Shown here: piece after piece, positions 1 through 8,742 of the stretch
Numbering within the stretch: the first letter of the stretch is position 1
Layout: each line of letters opens with the position of its first letter
Origin: Chryseobacterium aurantiacum
GTDB lineage: Bacteria; Bacteroidota; Bacteroidia; Flavobacteriales; Weeksellaceae
Reading direction: 5' to 3'
DNA: 64,000 nt
Assembly: GCF_003020585.1 (NCBI RefSeq)
Contig: NZ_PXUE01000009.1
Coordinates: 1 to 64,000, forward strand
The notes under the pieces: generated by a model
What the model was told of the DNA's origin: nothing
What the model saw: only the letters and a program-made list of their open reading frames with translations
Databases searched by the model: none
Position numbers and translations under genes: made by a program

Positions 1-27
1 TACTAATTACCCGTAGATTTATAGCCT
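1..27 (+). rRNA. 3' end of 23S rRNA (partial)
   Basis: The window opens with TACTAATTACCCGTAGATT, which matches the conserved last bases of bacterial 23S rRNA (the TACTAAT element before the terminal helix). A 5S gene follows about 145 bases later, as expected in an rrn operon. The exact 3' end is uncertain because the partner strand of the terminal helix lies outside the window. Confidence 0.6.
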
Positions 28-171
28 AATATGGCGCACGGAAGTGCAGCAAGGTTACCTCTTTGTGAAAGTTTTTATCGATTAAAACCAGGTGTCAGAC
101 AACAGGCATCAGATCACAGACCAATAGGTCTGCACTCTGATATCCATGGACTGATATCTTATATACAACCT

Positions 172-282
<111 letters not shown>

Positions 283-295
283 TATTTTATTTTTA

Positions 296-327
296 AAGTC
301 TCATGCAAAAGCATGGGACTTTTTTTG
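296..327 (+). terminator. Rho-independent terminator of the rRNA operon
   Basis: An 11-bp stem (AAGTCTCATGC / GCATGGGACTT, one G-T pair) with an AAAA loop is followed by a run of T. It lies 14 bases after the 5S gene. Confidence 0.9.
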
Positions 328-456
328 TGCACATAGGTGAACCTGCAAAAATCCTAGAGGCACCCCACACCGTATGCCCCACCTGCACCGGGAAGGCAAC
401 AACCAAGGCCAAAGATCAACCAAGGTCCATCATTATTATTATATTCACTGCCTGTC

Positions 457-568
457 ACTAGCCCCGATAGCAGCGGTTACCCCGCAGCAGGAAAAAAGGG
501 CCACAAGGACAAGGCTGTTGGAAGCCTAGGCGCGAGGAGTATGAGTGGATAGCGGGATTAGGCTCCTC
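457..568 (+). ncRNA. Candidate structured RNA (Flavo-1-like)
   Basis: This GC-rich island in an AT-rich gap contains TAGCCCCGATAGCAGCGG near its start and GGATAGCGGGATTAGGCTCC near its end, with paired segments such as AGCC/GGCT. From memory, the CCCCGAT...AGCGG...GATAGCGGGA layout recurs in flavobacterial intergenic regions and resembles the Flavo-1 candidate RNA. No covariance search was possible, so the family name is tentative. It lies between the rRNA terminator and the kdp regulator and has no convincing reading frame. Confidence 0.5.
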
Positions 569-625
569 TTATAATTTATGAAAAGAATTTCCCTTTGTAA
601 AGGGGCTTTACTCGAATAAAATCAA

Positions 626-633
626 TAAGTTTG
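626..633 (+). promoter_or_regulatory. -7 promoter element of the response regulator gene
   Basis: TAAGTTTG matches the Bacteroidota -7 consensus TAnnTTTG exactly. It lies 25 bases before the ATG at 659. A well-spaced -33 TTTG is not evident. Confidence 0.5.
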
Positions 634-658
634 TATCAGTTTTCCTAAAATAATTATA

Positions 659-1984
659 ATGTCCGGAAACATTCTGATCATCGATGATGAGATCAAGCTC
701 CTAAAGTTATTAGGAATGATCCTTTCCCAAGAAAATTTTAATGTAAAAGAAGCTTCTACGGCACGTTCTGCAATGACAATGCTGGAGCAGTATGATTTTG
801 ATGTTGTGTTGAGCGATGTCCGGCTCCCTGATGCTTTTGGGGTAGATCTTATAAAATCAATTAAGACGAAATATCCACATCTTGAAATCATCCTAATGAC
901 GGCATTTGGAAATATTACAGATGCTGTTCAGGCGATGAAGAATGGGGCCTATGACTATCTGGTAAAGGGTGATGACAACGAGAAGATTATTCCCTTGGTG
1001 TATAAAGCCCTAGAAAAGGTTAAAGATAACAAATCCAGAACGATTCAGTTATCTCCCACTGTAAAAGGATTTGCACAGGTTATTGGTAATTCTCCCTTGA
1101 TTTTACATGCAAAGAAATTGGCTGAGAAAGTAGCTTTAACCGACGCTGCTGTTCTTTTAACGGGTGAAACAGGAACGGGTAAGGAAGTTTTTGCGAATGC
1201 TATCCATGAGGGAAGTGACCGAAAGAAAAATAGTTTTGTTGCTATTAATTGCTCCGCATTCAGTAAAGAAATTCTTGAAAGTGAGCTTTTTGGACATAAA
1301 CAGGGTGCTTTTACGGGTGCTTTAAGAGATAAGAAAGGATTGATTGAGGAAGCCAATGGCGGAACATTATTCTTGGATGAAATTGGTGAAATGCCGATAG
1401 AGCTTCAGGCAAAGCTGCTGAGAGTTCTTGAAACCAAAGAGTTTATCAAAATGGGAGAGACCAAGGTTTCTAAATCTGATTTTAGGTTGATTGCCGCAAC
1501 CAACAGAAATCTTGAAGAAGAAATTAGACAAGGGAACTTTAGAGAAGACTTATATTTCAGATTAAATGTTTTTGAAATTGGCCTTCCTGCATTAAGAGAC
1601 AGAAAGGAGGATTTAAAAATATTGACAAAAAATTTCATTGATCTATTTTCCCATAAGCTTCATTTATCCTCTATTCAGGTAAACCCTGACTATTACAAGG
1701 CATTGGAGAAAAATGACTGGAAAGGTAATATCCGTGAATTGAGGAATGCTGTGGAGCGAAGTCTGATTTTAATGAACGATAATGTGCTGGATGCTGAAAG
1801 TCTTCCTCACTATTCTGAAAAAACGGTTCCTGAATGTGATTCCTTAAGCATGAGAACCCTTGAAAAAATTCATATACAGAAAGTATTGCAATATACAAAA
1901 GGTAATAAGGCAGAAGCGGCCAGACTCTTAGAAATTGGAATCGCGACGCTGTATCGTAAACTGGAAGAATACGGTTTAAAATAA
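659..1984 (+). CDS. Sigma-54-dependent response regulator (NtrC family), probable kdp activator
   Basis: This 441-residue protein has the full NtrC layout. An N-terminal receiver domain has acidic residues D9-D10 and phosphoacceptor D53. A central AAA+ domain has Walker A GETGTGKE near residue 169 and the sigma-54-contacting GAFTGA loop at residues 216-221. A Fis-type helix-turn-helix sits at the C terminus. Such proteins activate sigma-54 RNA polymerase when phosphorylated. The gene is directly upstream of the kdp genes, and a histidine kinase lies at their far end. No KdpE-type (OmpR-family) regulator is present, so this protein probably takes that role; the pairing is inferred from position only. 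The gene has its own terminator. Confidence 0.9.
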   Translation: MSGNILIIDDEIKLLKLLGMILSQENFNVKEASTARSAMTMLEQYDFDVVLSDVRLPDAFGVDLIKSIKTKYPHLEIILMTAFGNITDAVQAMKNGAYDYLVKGDDNEKIIPLVYKALEKVKDNKSRTIQLSPTVKGFAQVIGNSPLILHAKKLAEKVALTDAAVLLTGETGTGKEVFANAIHEGSDRKKNSFVAINCSAFSKEILESELFGHKQGAFTGALRDKKGLIEEANGGTLFLDEIGEMPIELQAKLLRVLETKEFIKMGETKVSKSDFRLIAATNRNLEEEIRQGNFREDLYFRLNVFEIGLPALRDRKEDLKILTKNFIDLFSHKLHLSSIQVNPDYYKALEKNDWKGNIRELRNAVERSLILMNDNVLDAESLPHYSEKTVPECDSLSMRTLEKIHIQKVLQYTKGNKAEAARLLEIGIATLYRKLEEYGLK

Positions 1985-2006
1985 ACATTTTATCATTTTA
2001 ATAAAG

Positions 2007-2036
2007 AGCCTATCATTTTGATAGGCTTTTTTGTTT
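2007..2036 (+). terminator. Terminator after the response regulator gene
   Basis: Perfect stem AGCCTATCA / TGATAGGCT with a TTT loop, followed by TTTTTTG and further T-rich sequence. It separates the regulator from the kdp structural genes. Confidence 0.85.
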
Positions 2037-2102
2037 TTATACCGTTAGATATTTTTGGTTAATGCTTTGTTTTCTAGTTTGTTATGTTGATTAATTCTAA
2101 TT

Positions 2103-2119
2103 TGGACTTTCTTTTGGCA
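2103..2119 (+). promoter_or_regulatory. Candidate sigma-54 (-24/-12) promoter of the kdp operon
   Basis: TGG at 2103-2105 and TTGG at 2114-2117 are spaced as in the TGGCAC-N5-TTGC consensus (10 bases between the GG and the second G pair), but GC is GG at -12. A start site near 2129 would precede the first small ORF at 2147. The neighbouring regulator has the GAFTGA loop, which makes a sigma-54 promoter plausible. Confidence 0.35.
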
Positions 2120-2146
2120 TATAGTACCCGAATAAAATATTTAAAA

Positions 2147-2254
2147 ATGACAATTTCAAGAAAAACGTTCAAAAAACGTGAGCATTCCACTTTGAGTTTG
2201 CTGATTGTATCGTATGTATTGTTTACTCTTTTAACCTTAATAATAAAAATATGA
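2147..2254 (+). CDS. 35-residue single-helix membrane microprotein at the head of kdp
   Basis: ATG to TGA encodes 35 residues: a basic N terminus (SRKTFKKRE) followed by a hydrophobic stretch of about 18 residues (LSLLIVSYVLFTLL) that would form one membrane helix. I do not recognise a family. Its TGA overlaps the ATG of the next small ORF, which suggests translational coupling. The position right after the candidate promoter and before KdpF suggests an accessory or regulatory subunit of the Kdp pump. It could also be a chance ORF. Confidence 0.5.
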   Translation: MTISRKTFKKREHSTLSLLIVSYVLFTLLTLIIKI

Positions 2255-2334
2255 TGCTCATAAGTTTGATTCTGCTTTTTGCAGTATTGTTTTGGCTTTT
2301 ATATAAATCAGTTGAATTTTTTGATAGAATATAA
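2251..2334 (+). CDS. 27-residue single-helix membrane microprotein
   Basis: This short frame starts with two ATG codons (2251 and 2254) that overlap the preceding stop. It encodes a hydrophobic helix (LISLILLFAVLFWLLY) followed by a polar tail ending EFFDRI. Size and layout resemble KdpF-like peptides, but the PEKF ending is missing. The next ORF, KdpF, starts four bases after its stop. Coupled spacing on both sides argues that it is translated. The function is unknown. Confidence 0.5.
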   Translation: MMLISLILLFAVLFWLLYKSVEFFDRI

Positions 2335-2338
2335 AATT

Positions 2339-2416
2339 ATGTGGAGTTTATTTTTCCTTTCAATACTTGCCTTTGTGTATATCTGTTATGTTTTAATGAA
2401 ACCTGAAAAATTTTAA
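2339..2416 (+). CDS. kdpF: KdpF, small subunit of the K+-transporting ATPase
   Basis: The frame encodes 25 residues: one membrane helix (WSLFFLSILAFVYICYVLM) and the C-terminal PEKF signature typical of KdpF. KdpF is known to bind and stabilise the KdpABC pump in the inner membrane. The stop is six bases before the kdpA start, the normal kdpF-kdpA arrangement. It is too short for most gene finders, but the ending and context make the call good. Confidence 0.85.
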   Translation: MWSLFFLSILAFVYICYVLMKPEKF

Positions 2417-2422
2417 GAGATC

Positions 2423-4117
2423 ATGAGTACAGAAATTTTAGGCATCATAGCAATGTTTGCTATTACATTAGTTATCGGGATATTTTTGGGTAAATACATT
2501 GCTAATGTCTATGGATACAAGAAAACTTTTCTTGATTCGGTTTTTCAGCCGATTGAAAAGTTAATTTATAAAATATCGGGAATTAATCCTAACCGTCAGA
2601 TGAATTGGAAACAGAATATGTATGCCATGCTGGCAATTAATCTGGTTTGGTTTATCATTGGATTTTTGCTTCTGCTAAATCAGGCCTGGCTTCCTTTAAA
2701 TCCTGATGGAAACCCCAATATGTCTCCTGATCTGGCTTTTAATACAACCATTTCATTTTTAGTTAACTGTAACCTACAGCACTATTCGGGGGAAACAGGA
2801 GTAAGTTATCTGAGTCAGCTTTATCTGATGTTTTTACAGTTTGTAACTGCTGCAACGGGAATGGCTGCAATGGCTGTTCTTTTTAAAGCTTTTAAAGAAA
2901 AAACGGCTACAGAACTTGGTAATTTTTACGATTATTTTACCAAATCAATGATCAGAATTTTAGTTCCGATAAGTATAATTGTAGCTTTAATTCTTTCTAT
3001 AAACGGAAGTCCGATGACTTTTGAAGGTAAAGATCACATTACTACTTTAGAGGGGCAAAAAATAGATGTTTCCAGAGGACCAGTAGCGGCTTTTGTTGCA
3101 ATTAAACATCTTGGAACCAATGGCGGAGGCTTCTTTGGAGCCAACTCGGCACACCCCCTTGAAAATCCCAACTATATAACGAATATGACAGAAATGGTCA
3201 CTCAGATGATCATTCCGTTTGCGTTGGTTTTTGCATTAGGTTTTTATTTAAAGAAAAGAAAACTTTCATGGGTTATTTTCACTGTAATGACTGTTGGTTT
3301 TTTAGCCCTTACCATTCCAAACGTCGTTAATGAAACCGGCGGAAACCCTTTGATTACAAAGATGGGTGCTGATAGCAGCCTTGGAGCCATGGAGGGAAAA
3401 GAAATTCGTTTTGGAAGTGCTGCATCAGGATATTGGAGTATTGCAACCACTGTTATTTCAACAGGTTCTGTAAACTCAATGCATGACAGTACAATGCCGC
3501 TTTCAGGGATGAATGAGCTTCTTGCCATGATGATAAACTGCTTCTATGGCGGTTGTGGAGTAGGAATTCTGAATTACTTTATTTTTATCATTCTCGCTGT
3601 ATTTATCAGTGGCCTGATGGTGGGAAGAACGCCCGAATTTATGGGGAAGAAAATTGAGGCCAAAGAAATGAAGATCGCTATGATTGTGGCCTTGTTCCAT
3701 CCTTTTTTAATTCTTGTGGGAACTGCATTAACAGCCTATTTACCGGAATTTGGTGCAAAAACATTGAATAACCCTGGTTTTCATGGGTTCAGTGAAATGC
3801 TGTATGAGTTTACCTCTTCTTCTGCCAATAACGGTTCAGGATTCGAGGGGCTGGGAGATAATACCCCATGGTGGAATATTTCAACAGGAATTGTACTGTT
3901 ACTTTCCAGATTCATTCCGATTATAGGGCCGATAGCCATTGCTGGATTATTGGCCCAGAAAAAATATATTCCGGAAAGTTCGGGAACATTAAAAACGGAT
4001 ACAGCAACTTTCGGGTTTATGACATTGGCGGTGATTCTGCTTATTGCAGCACTATCATTCTTCCCTGCATTAACCTTAGGACCTATTGCTGAGCAGATCC
4101 AGTATTTCTCTAAATAA
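2423..4117 (+). CDS. kdpA: KdpA, potassium-binding channel-like subunit
   Basis: The protein has 564 residues, normal for KdpA, with about ten membrane helices. The four selectivity-filter-like loops are visible: NCNLQHYSGETG, GTNGGGFFGANS, GGCGVG and SSANNGSGFEG. KdpA selects K+ from the periplasm and passes it to KdpB in the high-affinity ATP-driven uptake system used under K+ limitation. The gene follows kdpF by six bases. An unusual 180-base spacer separates it from kdpB. Confidence 0.97.
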   Translation: MSTEILGIIAMFAITLVIGIFLGKYIANVYGYKKTFLDSVFQPIEKLIYKISGINPNRQMNWKQNMYAMLAINLVWFIIGFLLLLNQAWLPLNPDGNPNMSPDLAFNTTISFLVNCNLQHYSGETGVSYLSQLYLMFLQFVTAATGMAAMAVLFKAFKEKTATELGNFYDYFTKSMIRILVPISIIVALILSINGSPMTFEGKDHITTLEGQKIDVSRGPVAAFVAIKHLGTNGGGFFGANSAHPLENPNYITNMTEMVTQMIIPFALVFALGFYLKKRKLSWVIFTVMTVGFLALTIPNVVNETGGNPLITKMGADSSLGAMEGKEIRFGSAASGYWSIATTVISTGSVNSMHDSTMPLSGMNELLAMMINCFYGGCGVGILNYFIFIILAVFISGLMVGRTPEFMGKKIEAKEMKIAMIVALFHPFLILVGTALTAYLPEFGAKTLNNPGFHGFSEMLYEFTSSSANNGSGFEGLGDNTPWWNISTGIVLLLSRFIPIIGPIAIAGLLAQKKYIPESSGTLKTDTATFGFMTLAVILLIAALSFFPALTLGPIAEQIQYFSK

Positions 4118-4148
4118 AAGTGAACATTAAAAATTAAAGTCAATACCC

Positions 4149-4260
4149 AACCATTAAGGGAGCTGAAGTATTTAGGAATGCTAGTCTAAACTACCGAAAC
4201 ATTCACTACATAATATTATCCATTTCTATTTCTTAATAATTTTAGTTTGCCTTGATGGTT
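4149..4260. repeat. Inverted repeat in the kdpA-kdpB spacer
   Basis: AACCATTAAGG at 4149-4159 is complementary to CCTTGATGGTT at 4250-4260 except for one G-T pair, enclosing about 90 bases. Inside, GAATG/CATTC and TAGT/ACTA can also pair. TTAGTTTG at 4242-4249 matches seven of eight -7 consensus positions and could start a kdpB transcript. The spacer has no coding potential. Confidence 0.5.
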
Positions 4261-4297
4261 ATTATTGATTTACAATGCTATAAACTCTTTCAAAAAA

Positions 4298-6337
4298 ATG
4301 AAAAATCAATCACAAACATTGTTTCAAAGAGATCTGGTAAACGAAGCGATTAAACAGTCCTTCGTGAAACTGAATCCGAAAATTATGTTTAAAAATCCAG
4401 TAATGTTTCTGGTGGAGATCGGAACTGTCGTCATGTTTGTTGTAAGCATGTTCAGCTTGGCTGGTGATAAAACCCAGGGAAGCTTCTCCTATAATTTCTT
4501 CGTATTTATAATTTTATTTTTCACCGTTTTATTTGCCAATTTTGCGGAAGCTATTGCCGAGGCCAGAGGAAAAGCACAGGCTGATACCCTTAGAAAAACC
4601 CGCGAAGAAACCCCTGCCAAGTTAGTTGTTGATAATAAACCTGGATTTCAGGTAGAAACAGCGTTAAAAATGTCGGCAGAAATGAAGTTGGGAGATATTT
4701 TTCTTTGTGAAGCAGGAGACCAAATCCCAATGGATGGTGAGATCATCGAGGGATTGGCAACCATTGACGAATCTGCCATTACCGGAGAAAGTGCTCCTGT
4801 AATTCGTGAAGCAGGTGGAGATAAAAGTTCTGTAACAGGCGGTACAAAGGTATTGTCTGACAGAATTAAGGTAAAAGTAACCACAAAACCGGGAGAATCC
4901 TTTTTAGATAAAATGATTGCCCTTGTAGAAGGGGCATCAAGACAGAAAACACCTAACGAAATCGCATTAACTATACTCTTAGCCGGGTTTACCCTTACAT
5001 TTATAATTGTTACCCTCACTTTAAAGCCTTTTGCAGATTATGCGCAGACTCCGATTACCATTGCGGCATTTATTTCACTTTTCGTTTGTCTTATTCCGAC
5101 AACAATCGGAGGTCTGCTTTCTGCAATCGGAATAGCAGGAATGGATAGAGCACTAAGAGCCAATGTAATTACTAAAAGCGGAAAAGCAGTGGAAACTGCG
5201 GGGGATATTGATGTTCTTTTGCTGGATAAAACAGGAACAATCACTATCGGAAATCGTAAAGCTACACAATTTCATCCTGCCGAGGGAATTCAACTTGAAG
5301 ACTTTATTAAGGCTTCTGCATTAAGTTCTGTAGCCGATGAAACCCCTGAAGGAAAATCAATTATAGAGCTTAGCCAGTTGAAATCAGAGGATTTATTGGT
5401 TCCTAATCCGGTTTATATAGATTTTACAGCGGAAACGAGAACTTCGGGAATTGATTTTGAGGATACCAGAATCAGAAAAGGAGCCTACGATACAATAAAA
5501 AAACTGACTGAAAAAAACGGGAATATCTTCCCACAGGAAACACAGGATGCTGTGACCAAAATTGCTGAAAATGGTGGAACTCCTTTAGTAGTATCTGTAA
5601 ACGAAAAAGTATGGGGAGTAATCGAACTTCAGGATATCATTAAAACCGGAATTCAGGAACGTTTTCAAAGATTGAGAAAAATGGGAGTAAAAACGGTAAT
5701 GGTAACCGGAGATAATCCTTTAACTGCAAAATTTATCGCAGAAAAAGCTGGAGTAGATGATTTCATTGCCGAAGCCAAGCCTGAGGATAAAATGAATTAC
5801 ATCAAGAAAGAACAACAGGAAGGCAAACTGGTTGCCATGATGGGAGACGGTACCAATGATGCTCCCGCATTGGCTCAAGCAGATGTAGGAGTAGCCATGA
5901 ACAGCGGAACACAGGCTGCAAAAGAGGCCGGTAACATGGTGGATCTGGATAATGACCCTACCAAGCTGATTGAAATTGTAGAGATTGGAAAACAGTTGCT
6001 AATGACTCGTGGAACATTAACTACATTCAGTATTGCCAATGATGTAGCAAAATATTTTGCCATTATTCCTGCTCTGTTTATCACTTTTATTCCATCTCTT
6101 CAGAAGTTAAATATCATGAATCTTCATAGTCCGGAAACAGCCATATTATCTGCGGTTATTTTCAATGCGGTGATTATTCCTTTCCTTATTCCTCTGGCTT
6201 TGAAAGGAGTGGCCTACAAGCCGATTGGTGCCAGTGCATTATTGAGAAGAAACCTTTTGATATACGGTTTGGGTGGTGTAATTGTTCCATTCATTGGAAT
6301 CAAAATCATTGATTTACTGATTAGTTTATTCTATTAA
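4298..6337 (+). CDS. kdpB: KdpB, P-type ATPase subunit for K+ uptake
   Basis: From the ATG at 4298 the protein has 679 residues, the usual KdpB length; an in-frame TTG at 4265 is a less likely start. Visible motifs are TGES of the actuator domain, DKTGT with phosphorylated Asp310, the ATP-binding KGAYD region, and [12 protein letters not shown] of the hinge. It hydrolyses ATP to drive K+ transport through KdpA. The start lies 180 bases after kdpA, whereas kdp genes are normally nearly contiguous, and kdpC follows after ten bases. Confidence 0.97.
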   Translation: MKNQSQTLFQRDLVNEAIKQSFVKLNPKIMFKNPVMFLVEIGTVVMFVVSMFSLAGDKTQGSFSYNFFVFIILFFTVLFANFAEAIAEARGKAQADTLRKTREETPAKLVVDNKPGFQVETALKMSAEMKLGDIFLCEAGDQIPMDGEIIEGLATIDESAITGESAPVIREAGGDKSSVTGGTKVLSDRIKVKVTTKPGESFLDKMIALVEGASRQKTPNEIALTILLAGFTLTFIIVTLTLKPFADYAQTPITIAAFISLFVCLIPTTIGGLLSAIGIAGMDRALRANVITKSGKAVETAGDIDVLLLDKTGTITIGNRKATQFHPAEGIQLEDFIKASALSSVADETPEGKSIIELSQLKSEDLLVPNPVYIDFTAETRTSGIDFEDTRIRKGAYDTIKKLTEKNGNIFPQETQDAVTKIAENGGTPLVVSVNEKVWGVIELQDIIKTGIQERFQRLRKMGVKTVMVTGDNPLTAKFIAEKAGVDDFIAEAKPEDKMNYIKKEQQEGKLVAMMGDGTNDAPALAQADVGVAMNSGTQAAKEAGNMVDLDNDPTKLIEIVEIGKQLLMTRGTLTTFSIANDVAKYFAIIPALFITFIPSLQKLNIMNLHSPETAILSAVIFNAVIIPFLIPLALKGVAYKPIGASALLRRNLLIYGLGGVIVPFIGIKIIDLLISLFY

Positions 6338-6347
6338 AATTTTAAAA

Positions 6348-6905
6348 ATGAAAAATCATATTGTTTCAGCATTCAGATTAACTCTTGTAATGTTGGTCGT
6401 TGTAGGAATCTATTTGGTCATTACCTATGGAGCGTCAAAAATATTACCTACTCAGGGAAATGCAGAAATTATCACTCATAATGGCCAGAAATTCTATGCT
6501 AATATCGGTCAGGAATTTAAATCTGAAAAATACTTCCATGGCCGTCCGTCTTCTGTAAACTATAATGCAGCAGGAAGTGGAGGGAGTAATAAAGGCCCTA
6601 GCAATGAAGAATATCTGGAAACTGTACAAAAAAGGATAGATACTCTAAAGCTTCAAAATCCTGAGATGGGAAATACTAAAGTTCCTGTAGAATTAGCTAC
6701 AGCAAGTGGTAGCGGGCTGGATCCTGACATCTCTGAGGAGGGGGCTTTATATCAGGCAAAGAGAATTGCAAAAGTGAGAAGCCTTTCTGAAGAGCAAATC
6801 AATAGTTTAATAAAAAAACAGACTGAGAAACCGTTTTTAGGAATTCTTGGACCATCAAAAGTAAATGTACTGAAGCTTAACATTGCTTTAGACCAATTAA
6901 AATAA
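6348..6905 (+). CDS. kdpC: KdpC, subunit of the K+-transporting ATPase
   Basis: The protein has 185 residues with one N-terminal membrane helix (LTLVMLVVVGIYLVIT) and the KdpC hallmarks FHGRPSSVNYNAAGSGGSN and ASGSGLDPDIS. KdpC is the periplasmic accessory subunit that joins KdpA and KdpB and raises ATP affinity. It starts ten bases after kdpB and ends twelve bases before the porin gene, so these genes are probably one transcript. Confidence 0.97.
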   Translation: MKNHIVSAFRLTLVMLVVVGIYLVITYGASKILPTQGNAEIITHNGQKFYANIGQEFKSEKYFHGRPSSVNYNAAGSGGSNKGPSNEEYLETVQKRIDTLKLQNPEMGNTKVPVELATASGSGLDPDISEEGALYQAKRIAKVRSLSEEQINSLIKKQTEKPFLGILGPSKVNVLKLNIALDQLK

Positions 6906-6917
6906 TATAAAACTAAC

Positions 6918-8003
6918 GTGAAAAAATATCTAATTATAGGATTGTTGTTGGGGGTATTCTTCCCAAAAGCACAATCATCCGATTCATTAAAAATAGGAAA
7001 TAAGGTAACATTTTCTGCCTATGCAGAACTTTTTTACACTTATGATTTTAATGAACCAAACAATCATCTTCGTCAGAATTTTTTATACTCATACAACAGG
7101 CATAATGAGTTGAATCTTAATTTAGGACTTATAAAAGCAAACTACCAGAGTGATAATCTTCGTGCAAACATTGCTTTAATGGGAGGAACCTATGCACAGG
7201 ACAATATGGTTGCAGAACAAGGAGCTTTGCGATATATGAATGAAGCGAATATTGGAATCAAAATTTCAAAAAATAAAAATTTATGGATTGATGCAGGGAT
7301 TATGCCATCCCATATTGGTTGGGAAAGTGCTATAGGCAAGGATAATATTAATCTTACAAGAAGTTTTGCTGCCGAAAATTCGCCTTATTTTGAAACCGGC
7401 GCTAAGATTTCCTATACTTCAGACAATGGAAAATGGTTTTTAAGTGGTTTGGTTCTAAACGGTTGGCAGCGTATTGCTAAAGCGGAGGGAAATCAGAGTG
7501 TTTCTTTCGGTCATCAGCTAACCTACAAACCTAATGATAAGATTACCTTAAACAGCAGCTCATTTATTGGAAACGATAAAGCTAAAAATGAAAAGAGAAT
7601 GCGCTATTTCCATGATTTATATGGAAGTTTTCAACTGACAGATCAGTTTTCAGCATTGCTTGGATTTGATATTGGAGCAGAGCAGAAGCTAAAAGGAAGT
7701 GAGCAGTATAATATCTGGTACAGCCCCAATGTACAGATGAAATATCAACTTGATAATAAATGGGCATTGGCTGGAAGACTGGAATATTATAATGATAAAA
7801 ATGGAGTAATTATAAGTACAGGAACTCCTAATGGGTTTCAAACTTTTGGATATTCACTGAACGTAGATTATGCTATTTTTAAGAATGTGGTTTTCCGTAC
7901 AGAAGCACGAGGTTTTACTTCTAAAGATGCCATTTTTGTTAAGAATGACGGATTGAAACAAGGGAATTTCTTTATTACAACGAGTCTGGCAGCCTGGTTT
8001 TAA
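6918..8003 (+). CDS. Outer-membrane beta-barrel porin linked to kdp
   Basis: A GTG start gives 361 residues with a signal peptide (LIIGLLLGVFFPKAQS). The rest has alternating aromatic/polar strands typical of a beta barrel and ends in the aromatic residues AAWF, typical of outer-membrane insertion. It resembles the putative beta-barrel porin-2 (OmpL-like) family; that assignment is from pattern only. Being twelve bases after kdpC suggests it provides an outer-membrane route for K+ or a coupled solute under K+ limitation. The repeat array follows it. Confidence 0.75.
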   Translation: MKKYLIIGLLLGVFFPKAQSSDSLKIGNKVTFSAYAELFYTYDFNEPNNHLRQNFLYSYNRHNELNLNLGLIKANYQSDNLRANIALMGGTYAQDNMVAEQGALRYMNEANIGIKISKNKNLWIDAGIMPSHIGWESAIGKDNINLTRSFAAENSPYFETGAKISYTSDNGKWFLSGLVLNGWQRIAKAEGNQSVSFGHQLTYKPNDKITLNSSSFIGNDKAKNEKRMRYFHDLYGSFQLTDQFSALLGFDIGAEQKLKGSEQYNIWYSPNVQMKYQLDNKWALAGRLEYYNDKNGVIISTGTPNGFQTFGYSLNVDYAIFKNVVFRTEARGFTSKDAIFVKNDGLKQGNFFITTSLAAWF

Positions 8004-8046
8004 AGGAGAGATTAGAAATTAGAGGCTTTATGCCGATGAAAAAAGT

Positions 8047-8699
8047 AACCATAAAAGTCACAAAAGCCTTTATTATAAGACACTTTAGCTCACTTAAGTA
8101 ATTTAAAAAAAAGAATTCTGTAAAAGTTCACATAAGATGAAAATCAATGATTTTCAAAACTAAAGTGTTCTTATTAAACAATTAGCAGTCCCTTAAAATA
8201 ACTAAAGTGTAAAAAAGATAATAAGCTTTACAGGAATGTTTAGACGGCAAAAGCCCCAAAAACCTTTATTATAAGACACTTTAGCTCACTTAAGTAATTT
8301 AAAAAGAATTCTGTAAAAGCTCACATAATATGAAAATCAATGATTTTCAAAACTAAAGTGTTCTTATTAAACAGTTAGCAGTCTCTTAAAATAACTAAAG
8401 TGTAAAAAAGATAATAAGCTTTACAGGAATGTTTAGAAGGTAAAAGTCCCAAAAACCTTTATTATAAGACACTTTAGCTCACTTAAGTAATTTAAAAAGA
8501 ATTCTGTAAAAGTTCACATAAGATGAAAATCAATGATTTTCAAAACTAAAGTGTTCTTATTAAACAGTTAGCAGTCTCTTAAAATAACTAAAGTGTAAAA
8601 AAGATAATAAGCTTTACAGGAATCTTTAGAAAGTAAAAGTCCCAAAATGTTTTATTATAAGTAATCTTATTAAAGAACGCTTTTGTGACTTTTGTGGTT
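8047..8699. repeat. Triplicated ~194-bp repeat framed by 20-bp inverted repeats
   Basis: Three head-to-tail units begin at 8067, 8263 and 8456 (periods 196 and 193; the difference is three A residues) and are nearly identical. Each unit carries the palindrome GAAAATCAATGATTTTC and a longer inverted repeat (ATAAGACACTTTAG against CTAAAGTGTTCTTAT, one bulge). A partial fourth unit starts near 8650. The array is bounded by AACCATAAAAGTCACAAAAG (8047-8066) and CTTTTGTGACTTTTGTGGTT (8680-8699), inverted copies with one mismatch. There are no unique spacers and no ORF. It looks like a non-autonomous mobile or palindromic intergenic element whose interior has expanded. Confidence 0.9.
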
Positions 8700-8742
8700 C
8701 AAAAAATATATAATAACTTAATACTGAAAAAAGTAATAATCA

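Noticed and set aside
4265-4297. TTG start extending KdpB by 11 residues
   Set aside because: Normal KdpB length and an ATG with typical N terminus at 4298 make the extension unlikely; the extra part overlaps the spacer repeat.
8067-8662. Tandem repeat considered as a CRISPR array
   Set aside because: Units are ~194 bp, contiguous, without unique spacers, and no cas genes are near.
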